DNA of 64,000 bases from Ruegeria haliotis (GTDB taxonomy: Bacteria; Pseudomonadota; Alphaproteobacteria; Rhodobacterales; Rhodobacteraceae). How positions within the stretch are numbered: position 1 is the stretch's first letter; the number at the start of each line of letters is the position of its first letter. Location: assembly GCF_013377785.1 (NCBI RefSeq), contig NZ_JABXWT010000006.1, positions 105,191 through 169,190 on the forward strand. The letters are read 5' to 3'. The position numbers and the translations under genes are program-made. This document shows, piece after piece, positions 53,715 to 63,390 of this stretch. The notes under the pieces were generated by a model. The model made no database searches. It was not told the DNA's origin and was given only the letters and a program-made list of their open reading frames with translations.

Positions 53715-54131
53715 GGTTCATTGAAAGCGGATGACCTTACTTTTCTGAGTTGGTGGCAATCGTATCCAGAATCCCTTTCTCAGGATCGACAGCGCTCCCA
53801 AACGGTAAAGATAGCAGGTCTTTCTGCTCCGTCTGGTCTTTGAGGCAGTTGTGATCCGTTGTATTTCCAAAGGCCTTATCGGCGGTCATCCGATGCGATA
53901 GGGCTGGCAGACAAACTTCCCTTGAACATAGTGTACAAAGGCGCTCTGAACGTTGATTGACGTTCTGGAACCGTCACGTCGGTGGGTGAGGGGCGGACGT
54001 GCCATCATATCATCACGGATAGCGTAAAAACCTAAAGTTTGAGCATCGTAAAAATCTAAGATTTGCTCGACACATAAACCTACACGGTGTACGACATAAA
54101 AACCTAAGAAATGATCGGCTCATAGAACGTC
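53715..54131. other. Intergenic region upstream of Fic gene
   Basis: This 417-bp stretch contains a 50-codon frame on the minus strand (53737-53889) with no recognisable domain, and a repeat array at 54023-54112. Nothing else is supported. It marks the end of the RND/LytTR block and could be a boundary of transferred DNA. Confidence 0.45.
54023..54112 (+). repeat. Four direct repeats (TAAAAACCTAAG-like) in Fic promoter
   Basis: Copies begin at 54023, 54047, 54073 and 54094 (spacing 24, 26 and 21 bp). The core is CRTAAAAAYCTAAR; the third copy is weakest (CATAAACCTA). The last copy is about 20 bp upstream of the Fic start codon, so a bound protein would block transcription or translation. Confidence 0.65.
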
Positions 54132-55652
54132 ATGGCAAGTGCAGCAGAAAAACTCGCAAGTTCACTGGAAGAGTTGAAGGCCCTGCAATCGAAGGGTGCG
54201 GTCGCAATCAGGTCCAGCAACCTCTCGCGCACTCATCGCGAGCGTCTGCTGAAATCCGGCTTTCTAAAGGAAGTCATGAAAGGATGGTACGTTCCATCCA
54301 GACCCGGGGAGGGCACTGGTGAAAGTACGGCATGGTACACATCCTTCTGGGATTTCTGCGCGCAATACTTGAGCGAGCGCTTCGGGGACGACTGGTCCCT
54401 TTCACCCGAACAGAGTCTGATCCTGCATGCGGGTGACACCACGGTACCGCAACAGCTCCTGGTGCGTGCGCCCAAAGCCGGTAACTCCAGAACTGACCTC
54501 CCGCACAACACATCGCTCTTTGAAACCAAGGCGGTGATCGCTCATGGGCAAGGGCTGAAGATCAGGAACGGGCTGCGGCTGTTTGGAGCAGAGGACGCTT
54601 TGATCTTGGTGCCCGAAGCATTCTTTCAAAATCATCCAACAGAGGCACGTACCGTTTTGGCGATCATGCCCGACGCATCCCAGCTTCTCGGCAAATTGTT
54701 GGATGGTGGACATACGCGTGCCGCGGGCAGATTGGCAGGGGCCTTTCGCAGTATCGGGTCTGAAAAAATCGCCGATGAAATTCTGTCCGCCATGAGGGCA
54801 GCGTCCCATGATGTACGCGAGATCAACCCGTTTGAGCAGTCTATCGCGATGCCCAACGCCGGGCGGGTAACGTCCCCACACGTCCACCGCATTCGGTTGA
54901 AATGGGACAGCATGCGAGGCGACGTGATCGCGCTATTCCCAAAGGCTCAGCCGATTGCAAACGATGTCGAGGCTTATCTCCAACAGATGGACGACATCTA
55001 CGTCACCGACGCCTACCACTCTTTGTCGATTGAAGGATATCGGGTTTCACCCGAACTTATTGAGAAGGTCAGATCGGGGACTTGGAACCCGGAAGATGAT
55101 GCCGAAGACCGTGTGCTGAAAGACGCCCTCGCTGCGCGTGGGTATTGGGAAGCGTTCCAACGCGTAAAGGAAAGTGTCCGGGCTGTCCTGCAAGGGGCCG
55201 ACGCCGGTGAAGTTGCGGAAAGAGATCTGAGCGATTGGTATCGCAGTCTTTTTGCGCCTTCCGTCACCGCCGGTATCTTGAAGGCGTCACAGCTTGCTGG
55301 TTACAGGACATCGCCCGTCTACATTCGTCAGTCCCAACATGTGCCGATGAGTGTTGAAGCGGTTCGGGATTGCATGCCGGTGTTCTTCGATCTTTTGAAG
55401 GCAGAGCAAAATCCGGCAGTGCGGATCGTGCTTGGACACTTCATCTTCGTGTTCATCCACCCGTTTTTGGACGGCAACGGTCGCATCGCGCGTTTCTTGA
55501 TGAACGTTATGATGGCGGCGGCGGGTCATCCATGGACGGTTGTCAGGGTCGAGCAGCGCGCTGACTACATGCGTGCACTGGAAACGGCGAGCGTTCAGGG
55601 GGACATCCGTCCCTTTGCAACCTTTTTGGCTGAGACGCGGGCCGCACAGTGA
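54132..55652 (+). CDS. Fic-domain protein with N-terminal HTH-like region
   Basis: 506 residues. The first 190 or so resemble AbiEi-type winged-helix regulators (L-S-R-T-H-R-E-R-L-L-K-S-G, E-V-M-K-G-W-Y-V-P). The C-terminal half is a Fic domain with the catalytic H-P-F-L-D-G-N-G-R from H443. An inhibitory-helix motif S-L-S-I-E-G at 297-302 matches (S/T)xxxE(G/N), as in self-inhibited class II Fic proteins. It would transfer AMP or a similar group to a target protein. The four upstream repeats suggest autorepression through the N-terminal domain; the target is unknown. Confidence 0.82.
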   Translation: MASAAEKLASSLEELKALQSKGAVAIRSSNLSRTHRERLLKSGFLKEVMKGWYVPSRPGEGTGESTAWYTSFWDFCAQYLSERFGDDWSLSPEQSLILHAGDTTVPQQLLVRAPKAGNSRTDLPHNTSLFETKAVIAHGQGLKIRNGLRLFGAEDALILVPEAFFQNHPTEARTVLAIMPDASQLLGKLLDGGHTRAAGRLAGAFRSIGSEKIADEILSAMRAASHDVREINPFEQSIAMPNAGRVTSPHVHRIRLKWDSMRGDVIALFPKAQPIANDVEAYLQQMDDIYVTDAYHSLSIEGYRVSPELIEKVRSGTWNPEDDAEDRVLKDALAARGYWEAFQRVKESVRAVLQGADAGEVAERDLSDWYRSLFAPSVTAGILKASQLAGYRTSPVYIRQSQHVPMSVEAVRDCMPVFFDLLKAEQNPAVRIVLGHFIFVFIHPFLDGNGRIARFLMNVMMAAAGHPWTVVRVEQRADYMRALETASVQGDIRPFATFLAETRAAQ

Positions 55653-56212
55653 CCCATCGGCATCGAACAGAACGGCTAGGTCGTGAACGTTGTCAGGCAG
55701 ACTTTCTGATAGATGAACCGGGGGTTCTGGGAACAGCCGATCAGTGATTTTCGCATTGATGCTCACTCCGGGTCCATAGGCAGAAGACCGACCGACAGGT
55801 TTCTAACATCCAGAGTCGTTTCCTTGGTCGAACCAGCGTCGGCCATGATAATTTCCCCGCTTGGTTAACTGTCCGAGTTGGGAAGGCATGGTTGTCTGTA
55901 CTCGGACAAGCAGCAAATCAGGAATGGCCCAAGTGTTTGCTTGACAAAGTCGAGTAATAAAGTCAGGAAAACGTGCCCAGCCTTCCCTCGGTTTCTTCGC
56001 CAGGCAAAAATCCCTCTTGTCAGGAAGGAATGGGAAATGCGCCCTGTCTCGCAACCGCCCTACCGGTCGGTGAAAGGTCAACTCTCGGATCACGACGGTG
56101 AGCATCTTCTTGCAGATTGCCGCTTCGATGTGTTTGAACTGAGTGTTCTCGAAATTGCGCAAGTCCGACTTTGGTTCAAACCGTTTACGAATACCCTCCA
56201 AGGAGTTGAAGC
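55653..56212. other. Intergenic region without a supported gene
   Basis: This 560-bp stretch has a 132-codon minus-strand frame (55803-56201) that matches no family I know and has no clear ribosome-binding site. The only clear signal is AAGGAG at 56200-56205, before the next gene. Confidence 0.4.
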
Positions 56213-56569
56213 ATGCTAAAAACCGTCCTGATCATCCTGACTATCGGCCCGACCGGTCAGACCCATATGGCGATGATGGATGCCAACTCGGTCGGAGAGT
56301 GTCGGCGGTCGGCGGAAACAATCGGCAATATTCTGGGCAAAAACGATATACAAATCGCTGCGATGCGCTGTGGGCAGACCGAACTGGAACTGACCGAATT
56401 TGCGCATGGCTACACCGAAGAGGAAATGCGCTGGCATTATCGTGTGGCCGTGAAGGGTATCGAACTGGAGGATGGTTTTGCAATCCAGCACATAACGTCC
56501 GGGACATGTGAGGGGTCTGATGCGGTCACGTATTGCACAATCTCGGCACAACATCCGATAGATCAATAG
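56213..56569 (+). CDS. Small secreted protein of unknown function
   Basis: 118 residues with AAGGAG correctly spaced before ATG 56213. The N-terminus is weakly hydrophobic (L-K-T-V-L-I-I-L-T-I-G). Four cysteines (G-E-C-R-R, M-R-C-G-Q, G-T-C-E-G, T-Y-C-T-I) could form two disulfides. No known family recognised. It lies alone between the Fic and MarR genes. Confidence 0.55.
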   Translation: MLKTVLIILTIGPTGQTHMAMMDANSVGECRRSAETIGNILGKNDIQIAAMRCGQTELELTEFAHGYTEEEMRWHYRVAVKGIELEDGFAIQHITSGTCEGSDAVTYCTISAQHPIDQ

Positions 56570-56759
56570 AGGCATAGCTTTGGTATCAAGCCAAGCCTCT
56601 GGGCGAGCGCAATGATGTCTCGGGTATCCTCACGGTACACTGGGCTCATCAATACACGAAAATTGCCTTAATCAATTGTATTACAATGCTTTTACGGGAC
56701 ATCTTTCTAATGTAAGCTGAATTGAACTCGGCCTAAGGACATTCAAGACAGGAACCTCC

Positions 56760-57239
56760 GTGGACCCCATCAAACCCCTTTCGGACGACGCGCTGTTCTT
56801 TGGCGATGATCAGGAGTGTATCAGTTACAACCGTGTCTGGTTCAATCTGATCCGAGCGCATCGCAAGTTTTATCCACGTATCACCAAAACGCTGAAGGCA
56901 ATCGGAATCAGCGACCCGATCTGGTATGAAATCCTGCTTGAGGTCGAGCGCGCCGGGCCCGATGGTCAGCCGATGAGCGCGCTTGAGGAGCGGTTGTTTG
57001 TTCCGCAATATGCCCTGTCACGCCACGTTGCTCGGCTGGAGAAAGAAGGGTTGATCCGCCGCACATATATTGCCGATGTGCGGCGCAAACAGATACTGTT
57101 CCTGACTGAGAAGGGACAGGGTATGCATGCGCGTATCTGGCCCATCTATTGGGACGCCATGCAAGACGAAATCGGGCCACATATGAGCGTCGATGACGCC
57201 TATAAACTGGCCCGACTTCTTATCAAGTTGCTCCCCTGA
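56760..57239 (+). CDS. MarR-family transcriptional regulator
   Basis: 159 residues from GTG 56760, with AGGAAC before it. The winged helix is at about 50-125 (P-M-S-A-L-E-E-R-L, A-L-S-R-H-V-A-R-L-E-K-E-G-L-I-R-R). Ends 35 bp from the convergent TonB receptor. It could control the iron genes next to it, but its binding site is not known. Confidence 0.85.
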   Translation: MDPIKPLSDDALFFGDDQECISYNRVWFNLIRAHRKFYPRITKTLKAIGISDPIWYEILLEVERAGPDGQPMSALEERLFVPQYALSRHVARLEKEGLIRRTYIADVRRKQILFLTEKGQGMHARIWPIYWDAMQDEIGPHMSVDDAYKLARLLIKLLP

Positions 57240-57274
57240 GGCCAGCGACGCATGGCCCGCAGGGGAACGCAGAG

Positions 57275-59302
57275 TCAGAACCTTGCAACAGCTTCAACGA
57301 CCACGGTCCGGCCCGGTTCTTTCAGGGGTACCAGTTCAGTTGTGTAATCGGCGCCGTAGGTCGCGCGGTCAGAATAGTCCTCGTCAAACAGATTGTTCAC
57401 CGACAGCCGTACCGTCAGGTTCGAAAATGACGGCGGTGTGTACTCACCGAAGATGTTGACCACTGTGTAACCGTCCAGTCCGGAACAGGTGTCACAGACA
57501 GCTGTGGCATCGTTGTCAAAGGCCATATCCACGGTGGCACCGAACAGAGTGTTCAGTTGCGGGACGAAGTGCTGCGCTTGCAGGGCGATGCGCTGTCCGA
57601 TTGGTGTTCCGAATCCGAATGCCTGCGCCTCGTAGGTGCCGGGATCCGCGCCATTGATGGTCAGGTCTGCGTTCGTATAGGTCACACGCATTGAGCCATT
57701 GTACCACGCATAGCTGGCATCCAGATTGAAGCCCTGACTTCTTACATCTGCTGCGCTGTGCAGGTTCATGTCGGTCATCCGGTCATAGGCCATCATCCGT
57801 GCATCATCAATAGATGTGCGGAACAGTTCGGCCGACACATGCAGGTTACCTGCGTCCCAGCCAACACCAAGATTTATGTTTTCGCCACGGGACGATTCAA
57901 AGCCTGAATAGTCGGTGGTCCAGAACTTGTAATTGTCTTCGATCTGGTAGCCCCCGAACACGTTCGAATAACTTGCGCGCAGTGACAGAGCGTCATTCAC
58001 AAAGTAGGTCGCAGACATATTGTAACTGCCGCCGGAATCGCTCAGGTCGGTTCCGTCCACACCGGTAAAGTCCTGGGTGTCATATCGCGCGCCGGTTGAG
58101 ATGCTCCAGCGCTCGGACGGATCGAAACGGGCCTGGGCAAATGCGCCAATATTTTTGACCCGTTCCTTTAGGCTGTATGTCGGATCGGTAAATGTGGAAT
58201 CCTTATCGTAGAAATCCAGTCCCGCCACGACCGAGCCGCCGTTCATGAAACCGCTGCCAATGTTGAAAGTGTTCTGAATTTTTCCCGAGAACGTGCTTGA
58301 GACACCCTCATAGCTGGTGTCGGTTCGGGTGACGTCGGCGTCCGAGTAACCGATCACAACCTGCGGGTCCCACATGCCCTCTGCCTGAGTGTTGGAATAT
58401 TGGAACGAATAGCTGGAACGCTCTGTATCGTAAGGCACCAGATCCATCTCGAACGGCGGGGCCCAATTGCCGAAATTAGGCTTTTCGTTGCGTTCCTCCG
58501 AATCCTTGATGCGCTGGCCAGACAGCTCGAACCGGTTGCCCTGATCGCTTTCATAGGCGAATTTCAGAAGGCCGGTTTGCATGTCGGCAGCCGTTCCCTG
58601 GGTCAGGGTTCCGGCACCGTCTTCATAAGGGTTGCCGGTGGTTGAACGTCCGTACCCGAGAGCCTCGAAGCCATTGCTGCGACCGGCCAGAACCAAAGAT
58701 CGGGCGAAGGTGTCTCCGTTGTTGCCATAGCTCAGCCGTACAGTGCCCGCCGCGTTTCGTCCGTCTGCGATGATGTCGCCCGCATCGATGGTTTTCATGA
58801 TAACCGCACCTGCGGTTGCATTCGGTCCGGTATCTGCAGCCGCAACGCCCGGATCAACCCGGACGAATTTCAGCATTCCGGGATCGAAGACTGTCGCGCT
58901 GGTGTGGTGGAACACCCGGTTGTTTTGCAGGGCCCCATCAATCTGAGTGGTCAGGTTGATCAGGTCGATCCCGTTGACGTAGATTTTTTGGGTCAGCGGA
59001 ATGGCACCACCAACGGATACGTTCGCGATCCCGTCAAACAGGTCTTTGGCGTTGCCCAGGCGGGCGTTTTCCAGTTCGGCATCGGACAGATAGATGGATG
59101 AGGCCCTGTCTGCGTCCTGACCCAACGGATCCCGGTCTCTGACGATAATCGGATCCAGAGAAAAAACCTCGCCATCGGTATTTTCCTGTGATGCCGTGCT
59201 GGTCGCTTCGGCGTCTTGCGCCAGTGCCGCTGCACCGTACAGCATTGAAAGAGCCGACCCGCACAGCAACGCTGTGCGTATCGTGTTGTGTTTATCAAGC
59301 AT
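57275..59302 (-). CDS. TonB-dependent outer-membrane receptor (siderophore type)
   Basis: About 675 residues from ATG 59302 (ATG 59326 less likely). Signal peptide ends at A-L-A-Q. Plug domain starts at about residue 40; the beta-barrel follows and the C-terminus ends in V-A-R-F, the usual terminal phenylalanine. It is likely the outer-membrane partner of the adjacent FatBCD-like ABC importer. A dyad shared with that operon lies upstream. Confidence 0.88.
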   Translation of the reverse strand: MLDKHNTIRTALLCGSALSMLYGAAALAQDAEATSTASQENTDGEVFSLDPIIVRDRDPLGQDADRASSIYLSDAELENARLGNAKDLFDGIANVSVGGAIPLTQKIYVNGIDLINLTTQIDGALQNNRVFHHTSATVFDPGMLKFVRVDPGVAAADTGPNATAGAVIMKTIDAGDIIADGRNAAGTVRLSYGNNGDTFARSLVLAGRSNGFEALGYGRSTTGNPYEDGAGTLTQGTAADMQTGLLKFAYESDQGNRFELSGQRIKDSEERNEKPNFGNWAPPFEMDLVPYDTERSSYSFQYSNTQAEGMWDPQVVIGYSDADVTRTDTSYEGVSSTFSGKIQNTFNIGSGFMNGGSVVAGLDFYDKDSTFTDPTYSLKERVKNIGAFAQARFDPSERWSISTGARYDTQDFTGVDGTDLSDSGGSYNMSATYFVNDALSLRASYSNVFGGYQIEDNYKFWTTDYSGFESSRGENINLGVGWDAGNLHVSAELFRTSIDDARMMAYDRMTDMNLHSAADVRSQGFNLDASYAWYNGSMRVTYTNADLTINGADPGTYEAQAFGFGTPIGQRIALQAQHFVPQLNTLFGATVDMAFDNDATAVCDTCSGLDGYTVVNIFGEYTPPSFSNLTVRLSVNNLFDEDYSDRATYGADYTTELVPLKEPGRTVVVEAVARF

Positions 59303-59393
59303 GAGTTCTGCCCCCGATGATTGCATTCAACCTGGCGGGCCCTGAGTCAGAGCTGGCGGGGATTTCGGCGAACCAGTAGGTCGCCACTTATTG

Positions 59394-59409
59394 ACATGCA
59401 AGTGCATGT
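59394..59409. promoter_or_regulatory. Dyad ACATGCA-AG-TGCATGT upstream of TonB receptor
   Basis: Seven-bp perfect arms, 92 bp before the receptor start codon. The core ATGCAA(G)TGCAT matches the palindrome at 63007-63018 before the binding-protein gene except at the centre. Confidence 0.55.
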
Positions 59410-59435
59410 TATGGTGTTCGAGGTATAGTGTGGCG

Positions 59436-60188
59436 TTAAACCAACACCACCTGACGCCTTGCTACGGTGGTGACATTGGCTGGAGTTTCAAACACATCTC
59501 TAAGCAATGCAGCGGTCACAACTGCGTCGGGCGCTCCATCCGCCACAACGCGACCCGCCTTCAGGGCGATGATGCGGTCGGCATACGCCGCTGCATAGTT
59601 TATGTCATGTAAAACAATAACGACTGTGCGTTTGCGCCCGGCAGTCAGATCGCGCAGCAATGTCATCAATGCGCGCGACGCCGCGATGTCGAGGTTGTTT
59701 AGCGGTTCATCCAGCAACAGGTAATCGGTGTCCTGTACATAAGCCATTGCGACGAAAGCGCGTTGGCGTTGTCCGCCAGACAGGGTTTCCAATTGCCGTT
59801 CAGCAAGATCGGACAGATCGAACAGGTGCAGGGCGGTATCGACGCGATCATGGTCGTCGGCACTGGGCCGGCCCTTGTGATACGGGTAGCGGCCAAAGCC
59901 AACCAGATCGCGGATTGTGAGACGGCTGGCGACTGTCAGTTCCTGCGGCAATATCCCAAGCTTTTTGGCCAACACAGTATCGACGGTCTGACCAATCTGC
60001 AGGTCATCCACCCGGATCGTTCCTGTCTGCAGAGGCAACAGGCGCGCGACCAGAGACAGCAACGTCGATTTCCCGGCCCCATTCGGCCCGATCAGGGCGA
60101 TAATCCCGCCCTTGTCCAATTGCAGCGATACATCCTGAAGGATGGGTTGCCCAGCAATCTTGTAGGTTACGTCTTGAATGTCGATCAT
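59436..60188 (-). CDS. Siderophore ABC transporter ATPase (FatE/FepC-like)
   Basis: 250 residues. Walker A G-P-N-G-A-G-K-S-T, signature L-S-G-G-Q-R-Q-R and Walker B Y-L-L-L-D-E-P are all intact. Its start overlaps the stop of the upstream permease by 4 bp. It powers import of an iron-siderophore across the inner membrane. Confidence 0.92.
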   Translation of the reverse strand: MIDIQDVTYKIAGQPILQDVSLQLDKGGIIALIGPNGAGKSTLLSLVARLLPLQTGTIRVDDLQIGQTVDTVLAKKLGILPQELTVASRLTIRDLVGFGRYPYHKGRPSADDHDRVDTALHLFDLSDLAERQLETLSGGQRQRAFVAMAYVQDTDYLLLDEPLNNLDIAASRALMTLLRDLTAGRKRTVVIVLHDINYAAAYADRIIALKAGRVVADGAPDAVVTAALLRDVFETPANVTTVARRQVVLV

Positions 60189-61123
60189 CTGAGGCTCCGA
60201 AGCAGCAGGAACAGGAAAATCAGGCCGCCGATGAACTCGACCACAACGCTGAGGGGGGTGCTGAGGTCCAAAACCCGCTCCATCAGTGTCTGGCCCCCGA
60301 CAAGGATGATCCCGGCGATCAGCGCGGCGGTGGGCAGTATCTCACTGTGTCGGCATGACGGTGTGACCAAATAGGTCAAGCTTGTGACAAGCAGCCCGAA
60401 AAAGGCGACTGGTCCAACCAGTGCGGTGGATATGGACACCAGGACCGAGATCAGGATCAATACCTGCCACTGCACCCGGCGCGGCGGCTCTCCCAAAGAT
60501 GCGGACAGAACGGGCCCAAGCGATGTGACATCCAGCCGGTGCCGTATACGCCAAACAGCAAGCCCGGCCCCCAGCGACAGGACAGCAGCCAGCAACAGCA
60601 GGCTCGTATCAACATTTGAGAACCGCGCGAATGAGGCCGCCTGAACGACCGCGTATTCATTCGGGTCGATTACGCGTTGAAAATAGGCGGTCAGGGATCG
60701 GAACAGGACTGACAAAACCACCCCGGTCAGGATCATTTGCATCAGGTTGCCCCGTCCGGCCCGCAGCACCGTCTTGAACAGGATCAGCGCCGCTCCACAC
60801 AGCAGCGCTGCACTGGCCGTCATCAACACTTGCGCGGACAGCGCCTGATAGGCTTGCGCCCCGATGCTCCAGACCAAGGCACTGAGCAACAGTAAGTACA
60901 GCGCGTCGAAGCCCATGATTGATGGGGTCAGGATACGGTTTCCGGTGATGGTCTGAAACACCACGGTCGCCCAGGAAAGGGAAAACCCCACCAACAAGAG
61001 CGCCGCCAGTTTCTGTGCGCGAAAGGACAGCACAAAACCCCAGTCGCCGCGCGCGCCGATGCTCAGGTAAGCGGCACAACACAGGCTCAGCGCGATAGTC
61101 AGAAGGATGAACCTAACGCGCAA
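60185..61123 (-). CDS. Siderophore ABC transporter permease 2 (FatC-like)
   Basis: About 312 residues from TTG 61123 (GGGGGA 8 nt upstream); GTG 61171 would add 16 residues. It has the FecCD-family pattern of about nine to ten helices. It overlaps the first permease gene by 11 bp. Confidence 0.88.
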   Translation of the reverse strand: MRVRFILLTIALSLCCAAYLSIGARGDWGFVLSFRAQKLAALLLVGFSLSWATVVFQTITGNRILTPSIMGFDALYLLLLSALVWSIGAQAYQALSAQVLMTASAALLCGAALILFKTVLRAGRGNLMQMILTGVVLSVLFRSLTAYFQRVIDPNEYAVVQAASFARFSNVDTSLLLLAAVLSLGAGLAVWRIRHRLDVTSLGPVLSASLGEPPRRVQWQVLILISVLVSISTALVGPVAFFGLLVTSLTYLVTPSCRHSEILPTAALIAGIILVGGQTLMERVLDLSTPLSVVVEFIGGLIFLFLLLRSLR

Positions 61124-62054
61124 GGCGTGATCCCCCGTATAGCAACCACAAAAACGCGACCGCGCCGACAATACCTATGACGGTGCCAACGGGCATTTCG
61201 AACGGGTAAATCACCAGCCGCCCGGCCAGATCAGCAGCCAGCACCAAACCAGCCCCGGCCATGGCGGTTATCGGCAAGGTGCGGCGCAGGTTGTCGCCTG
61301 CCAACAGGCTGACCAGATTGGGCACGACAAGACCCACAAACGGGATCATCCCGACTGTGACCACAGTCAGCCCCGCAACGACCGAGATCATCACCAGTCC
61401 CAGCATCACAACCTGCCGGTAGTTCAGGCCAAGATTCAGACTGACCACCTCGCCCAGCCCAATGATCGAGAACTGATCAGCCACCAGATAGGTCAATGCT
61501 GCCGCCAGCCCGGCCAGCCACAGCAGTTCGTAACGACCCCGCAAGGTGCCTGAGAACTCTCCATTCATCCATATTTCGATGAATTGAAGCATGTCCGCCT
61601 GATAGGCCACATAGGTCACACCCGCACCTACGATACCGCCATAGATCAGCCCGACGAGTGGTACCAGCAATGGCTGGGTTGGCGGCAGGCGGCGTATGAT
61701 GGCAAAAAACAGAACGGATCCCGCCAGAGCCGCACCCGAGGCCAAACCCATCTTGATGCCAATCGGGGCAGTTGGGAAGAATACCGCCGTCATTAGAATG
61801 CCAAGCGCCGCACTTTGACCGGTTCCGGATGTCATCGGCTCGACAAAACGATTGCGGGCGATCTGTTGCATGATTTGCCCGGCGATGGCCAGCGAGGCCC
61901 CCGTCAGCAACGTGGCCACCGTCCTCGGAAAGCGGCTGTCGCGGATCAGCGGCCAGACCTCGTCCGGGGCGACCTGCCGCAGATCAATCACTCCGACAAA
62001 CAATGAGGCACTGGCGAGAAAAGCCAGTGCGATCAGGCATAGCCACTTTGCCAT
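61113..62054 (-). CDS. Siderophore ABC transporter permease 1 (FatD-like)
   Basis: 313 residues of the FecCD permease family. Characteristic segments are R-F-P-R-T-V-A-T-L-L-T-G-A, G-Q-I-M-Q and G-M-I-P-F-V-G-L-V-V-P. It follows the binding-protein gene by 6 bp. Confidence 0.9.
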   Translation of the reverse strand: MAKWLCLIALAFLASASLFVGVIDLRQVAPDEVWPLIRDSRFPRTVATLLTGASLAIAGQIMQQIARNRFVEPMTSGTGQSAALGILMTAVFFPTAPIGIKMGLASGAALAGSVLFFAIIRRLPPTQPLLVPLVGLIYGGIVGAGVTYVAYQADMLQFIEIWMNGEFSGTLRGRYELLWLAGLAAALTYLVADQFSIIGLGEVVSLNLGLNYRQVVMLGLVMISVVAGLTVVTVGMIPFVGLVVPNLVSLLAGDNLRRTLPITAMAGAGLVLAADLAGRLVIYPFEMPVGTVIGIVGAVAFLWLLYGGSRLAR

Positions 62055-62060
62055 GGAGGT

Positions 62061-62957
62061 CTAGCTGGCAGCGAAACCGGCGATCAGCCGGTCCAGTGTG
62101 CGCATCATCGACTGGATGCCACCACCGGCAACATAGATGTCGGCGGCGTTCAGATAGATCACTTGTCCGGTTTGCCATGCCTTTGTTTGCTGAACCAACG
62201 CATTGTCGAGCGTTGCCTTGGCGTTATCGCCCGGCTGCCCGATCGCGGCGAGACGGTCGACGACGATCAGCCAATCCGGATCGGTGTCGCGCACGAACTC
62301 GAACGAGATTGCCTCGCCATGAATGGCGGCGCTGATCTCCGGCGCGGCTTCGGGCAGGCCGACATCCTTATGCAACCAACCAAAACGACCTCCACCGCCA
62401 TAAGCACTGATCTTCGGGCCGTTTGTCATCACGATCAGCACGTCCCCTCTGCCTTGCGCGGCAGAGATGGCTTGTTCAAGCCTGTCCTGAAACGCCTGTT
62501 CAAGCGCGGCAGCCTCATCGGATTTACCAAAAATCCGACCATAGTCACGTAAACGCGCCATTGCGTCGCCAACAAGGTCAGCATCAATGGTCATATCGAT
62601 ACTCGGCGCGATTTTGGCCATGTTGTCCAACTGATCCGAACTGCGGCTGCCCACAACGATCAAATCCGGGGCCAGCGCATGTACGCCTTCAAAATCGGGT
62701 TCCCAGAAAGTGCCGAGATCAACCGCATTCCGGGCTACATCGTCGAGGTATTCGACATAAAGCCCGTCCACCGTCCCTGCGATGGGGACACCAAGCGCAT
62801 TGATCGTGTCGGCGGCGGCCACGTCGAAAACGGCGATTGTGCCGGGTTGCCCCGAGACGTTGGCCGGGCCGCGATAGGTATCTATTTCCAGTGTCTCTGC
62901 CAAACCCGCGCTGGCTGTCAGAGCGGTCATGGCAAGGGCGGTCAAACGGCCAAGCAT
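62061..62957 (-). CDS. Siderophore-binding periplasmic protein (FatB/CeuE-like)
   Basis: 298 residues with signal peptide ending at G-L-A-E. The helical-backbone binding fold has the L-A-P-D-L-I-V-V-G-S-R-S-S segment typical of petrobactin/catecholate-binding proteins of the FatB group. It is the first gene of the operon; the dyad at 63007 is 50 bp upstream. Confidence 0.88.
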   Translation of the reverse strand: MLGRLTALAMTALTASAGLAETLEIDTYRGPANVSGQPGTIAVFDVAAADTINALGVPIAGTVDGLYVEYLDDVARNAVDLGTFWEPDFEGVHALAPDLIVVGSRSSDQLDNMAKIAPSIDMTIDADLVGDAMARLRDYGRIFGKSDEAAALEQAFQDRLEQAISAAQGRGDVLIVMTNGPKISAYGGGGRFGWLHKDVGLPEAAPEISAAIHGEAISFEFVRDTDPDWLIVVDRLAAIGQPGDNAKATLDNALVQQTKAWQTGQVIYLNAADIYVAGGGIQSMMRTLDRLIAGFAAS

Positions 62958-63006
62958 CTCGAATCCTCAGGTTTTTTCGGTTACGGATCGTGAAGGTGCT
63001 GGCGAG

Positions 63007-63018
63007 ATGCAATTGCAT
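63007..63018. promoter_or_regulatory. Palindrome ATGCAATTGCAT upstream of siderophore operon
   Basis: Perfect 12-bp palindrome 50 bp before the fatB-like start codon, related to the dyad at 59394-59409. A regulator of iron genes, or the nearby MarR protein, could bind both. Confidence 0.55.
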
Positions 63019-63058
63019 GTGACTGGCTGGCGGACATTTACATATCCTGTAGGCAAAC

Positions 63059-63343
63059 TCAATCCGACCAGCTCAGCCCGCTCAGATTTTCTCGAAAAGC
63101 GAAGCGGATGATGTGATCCTCCAGCACGGATTTCGTCCTTTGCAGCCCATCGGGATCGTCAGAGCGCGCAACGAATTCCAGCCGATCCGGGAAGGCGGCA
63201 AGTTGTGCTTGTCCGATCTCGAAATCTACACGTCCGGCTGTGTCATCATATTGAGCATCGACCTTGTGGGAGAAGTGTTTGCAAAGCTGCTGCAAATACC
63301 GGCTGGCATTTTTGGTTTGAAATGAAGATTGCGCCGTATGCAT
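63059..63343 (-). CDS. DUF2218-domain protein
   Basis: 94 residues. Conserved features are S-R-Y-L-Q-Q-L-C-K-H-F-S-H-K and R-F-A-F-R-E near the C-terminus. AAAGGAA precedes ATG 63343. DUF2218 genes are often found next to iron-siderophore uptake genes, as here; the function is unknown. Confidence 0.85.
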   Translation of the reverse strand: MHTAQSSFQTKNASRYLQQLCKHFSHKVDAQYDDTAGRVDFEIGQAQLAAFPDRLEFVARSDDPDGLQRTKSVLEDHIIRFAFRENLSGLSWSD

Positions 63344-63390
63344 GGCATTCCTTTCTGGGAACTTTGGCTGTGTGATCCGGCGGGACCGAA

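Noticed and set aside
55803..56201. 132-codon minus-strand frame after the Fic gene
   Set aside because: No recognisable family and no convincing start signal; it might be a relic of a mobile element, but I cannot support that.
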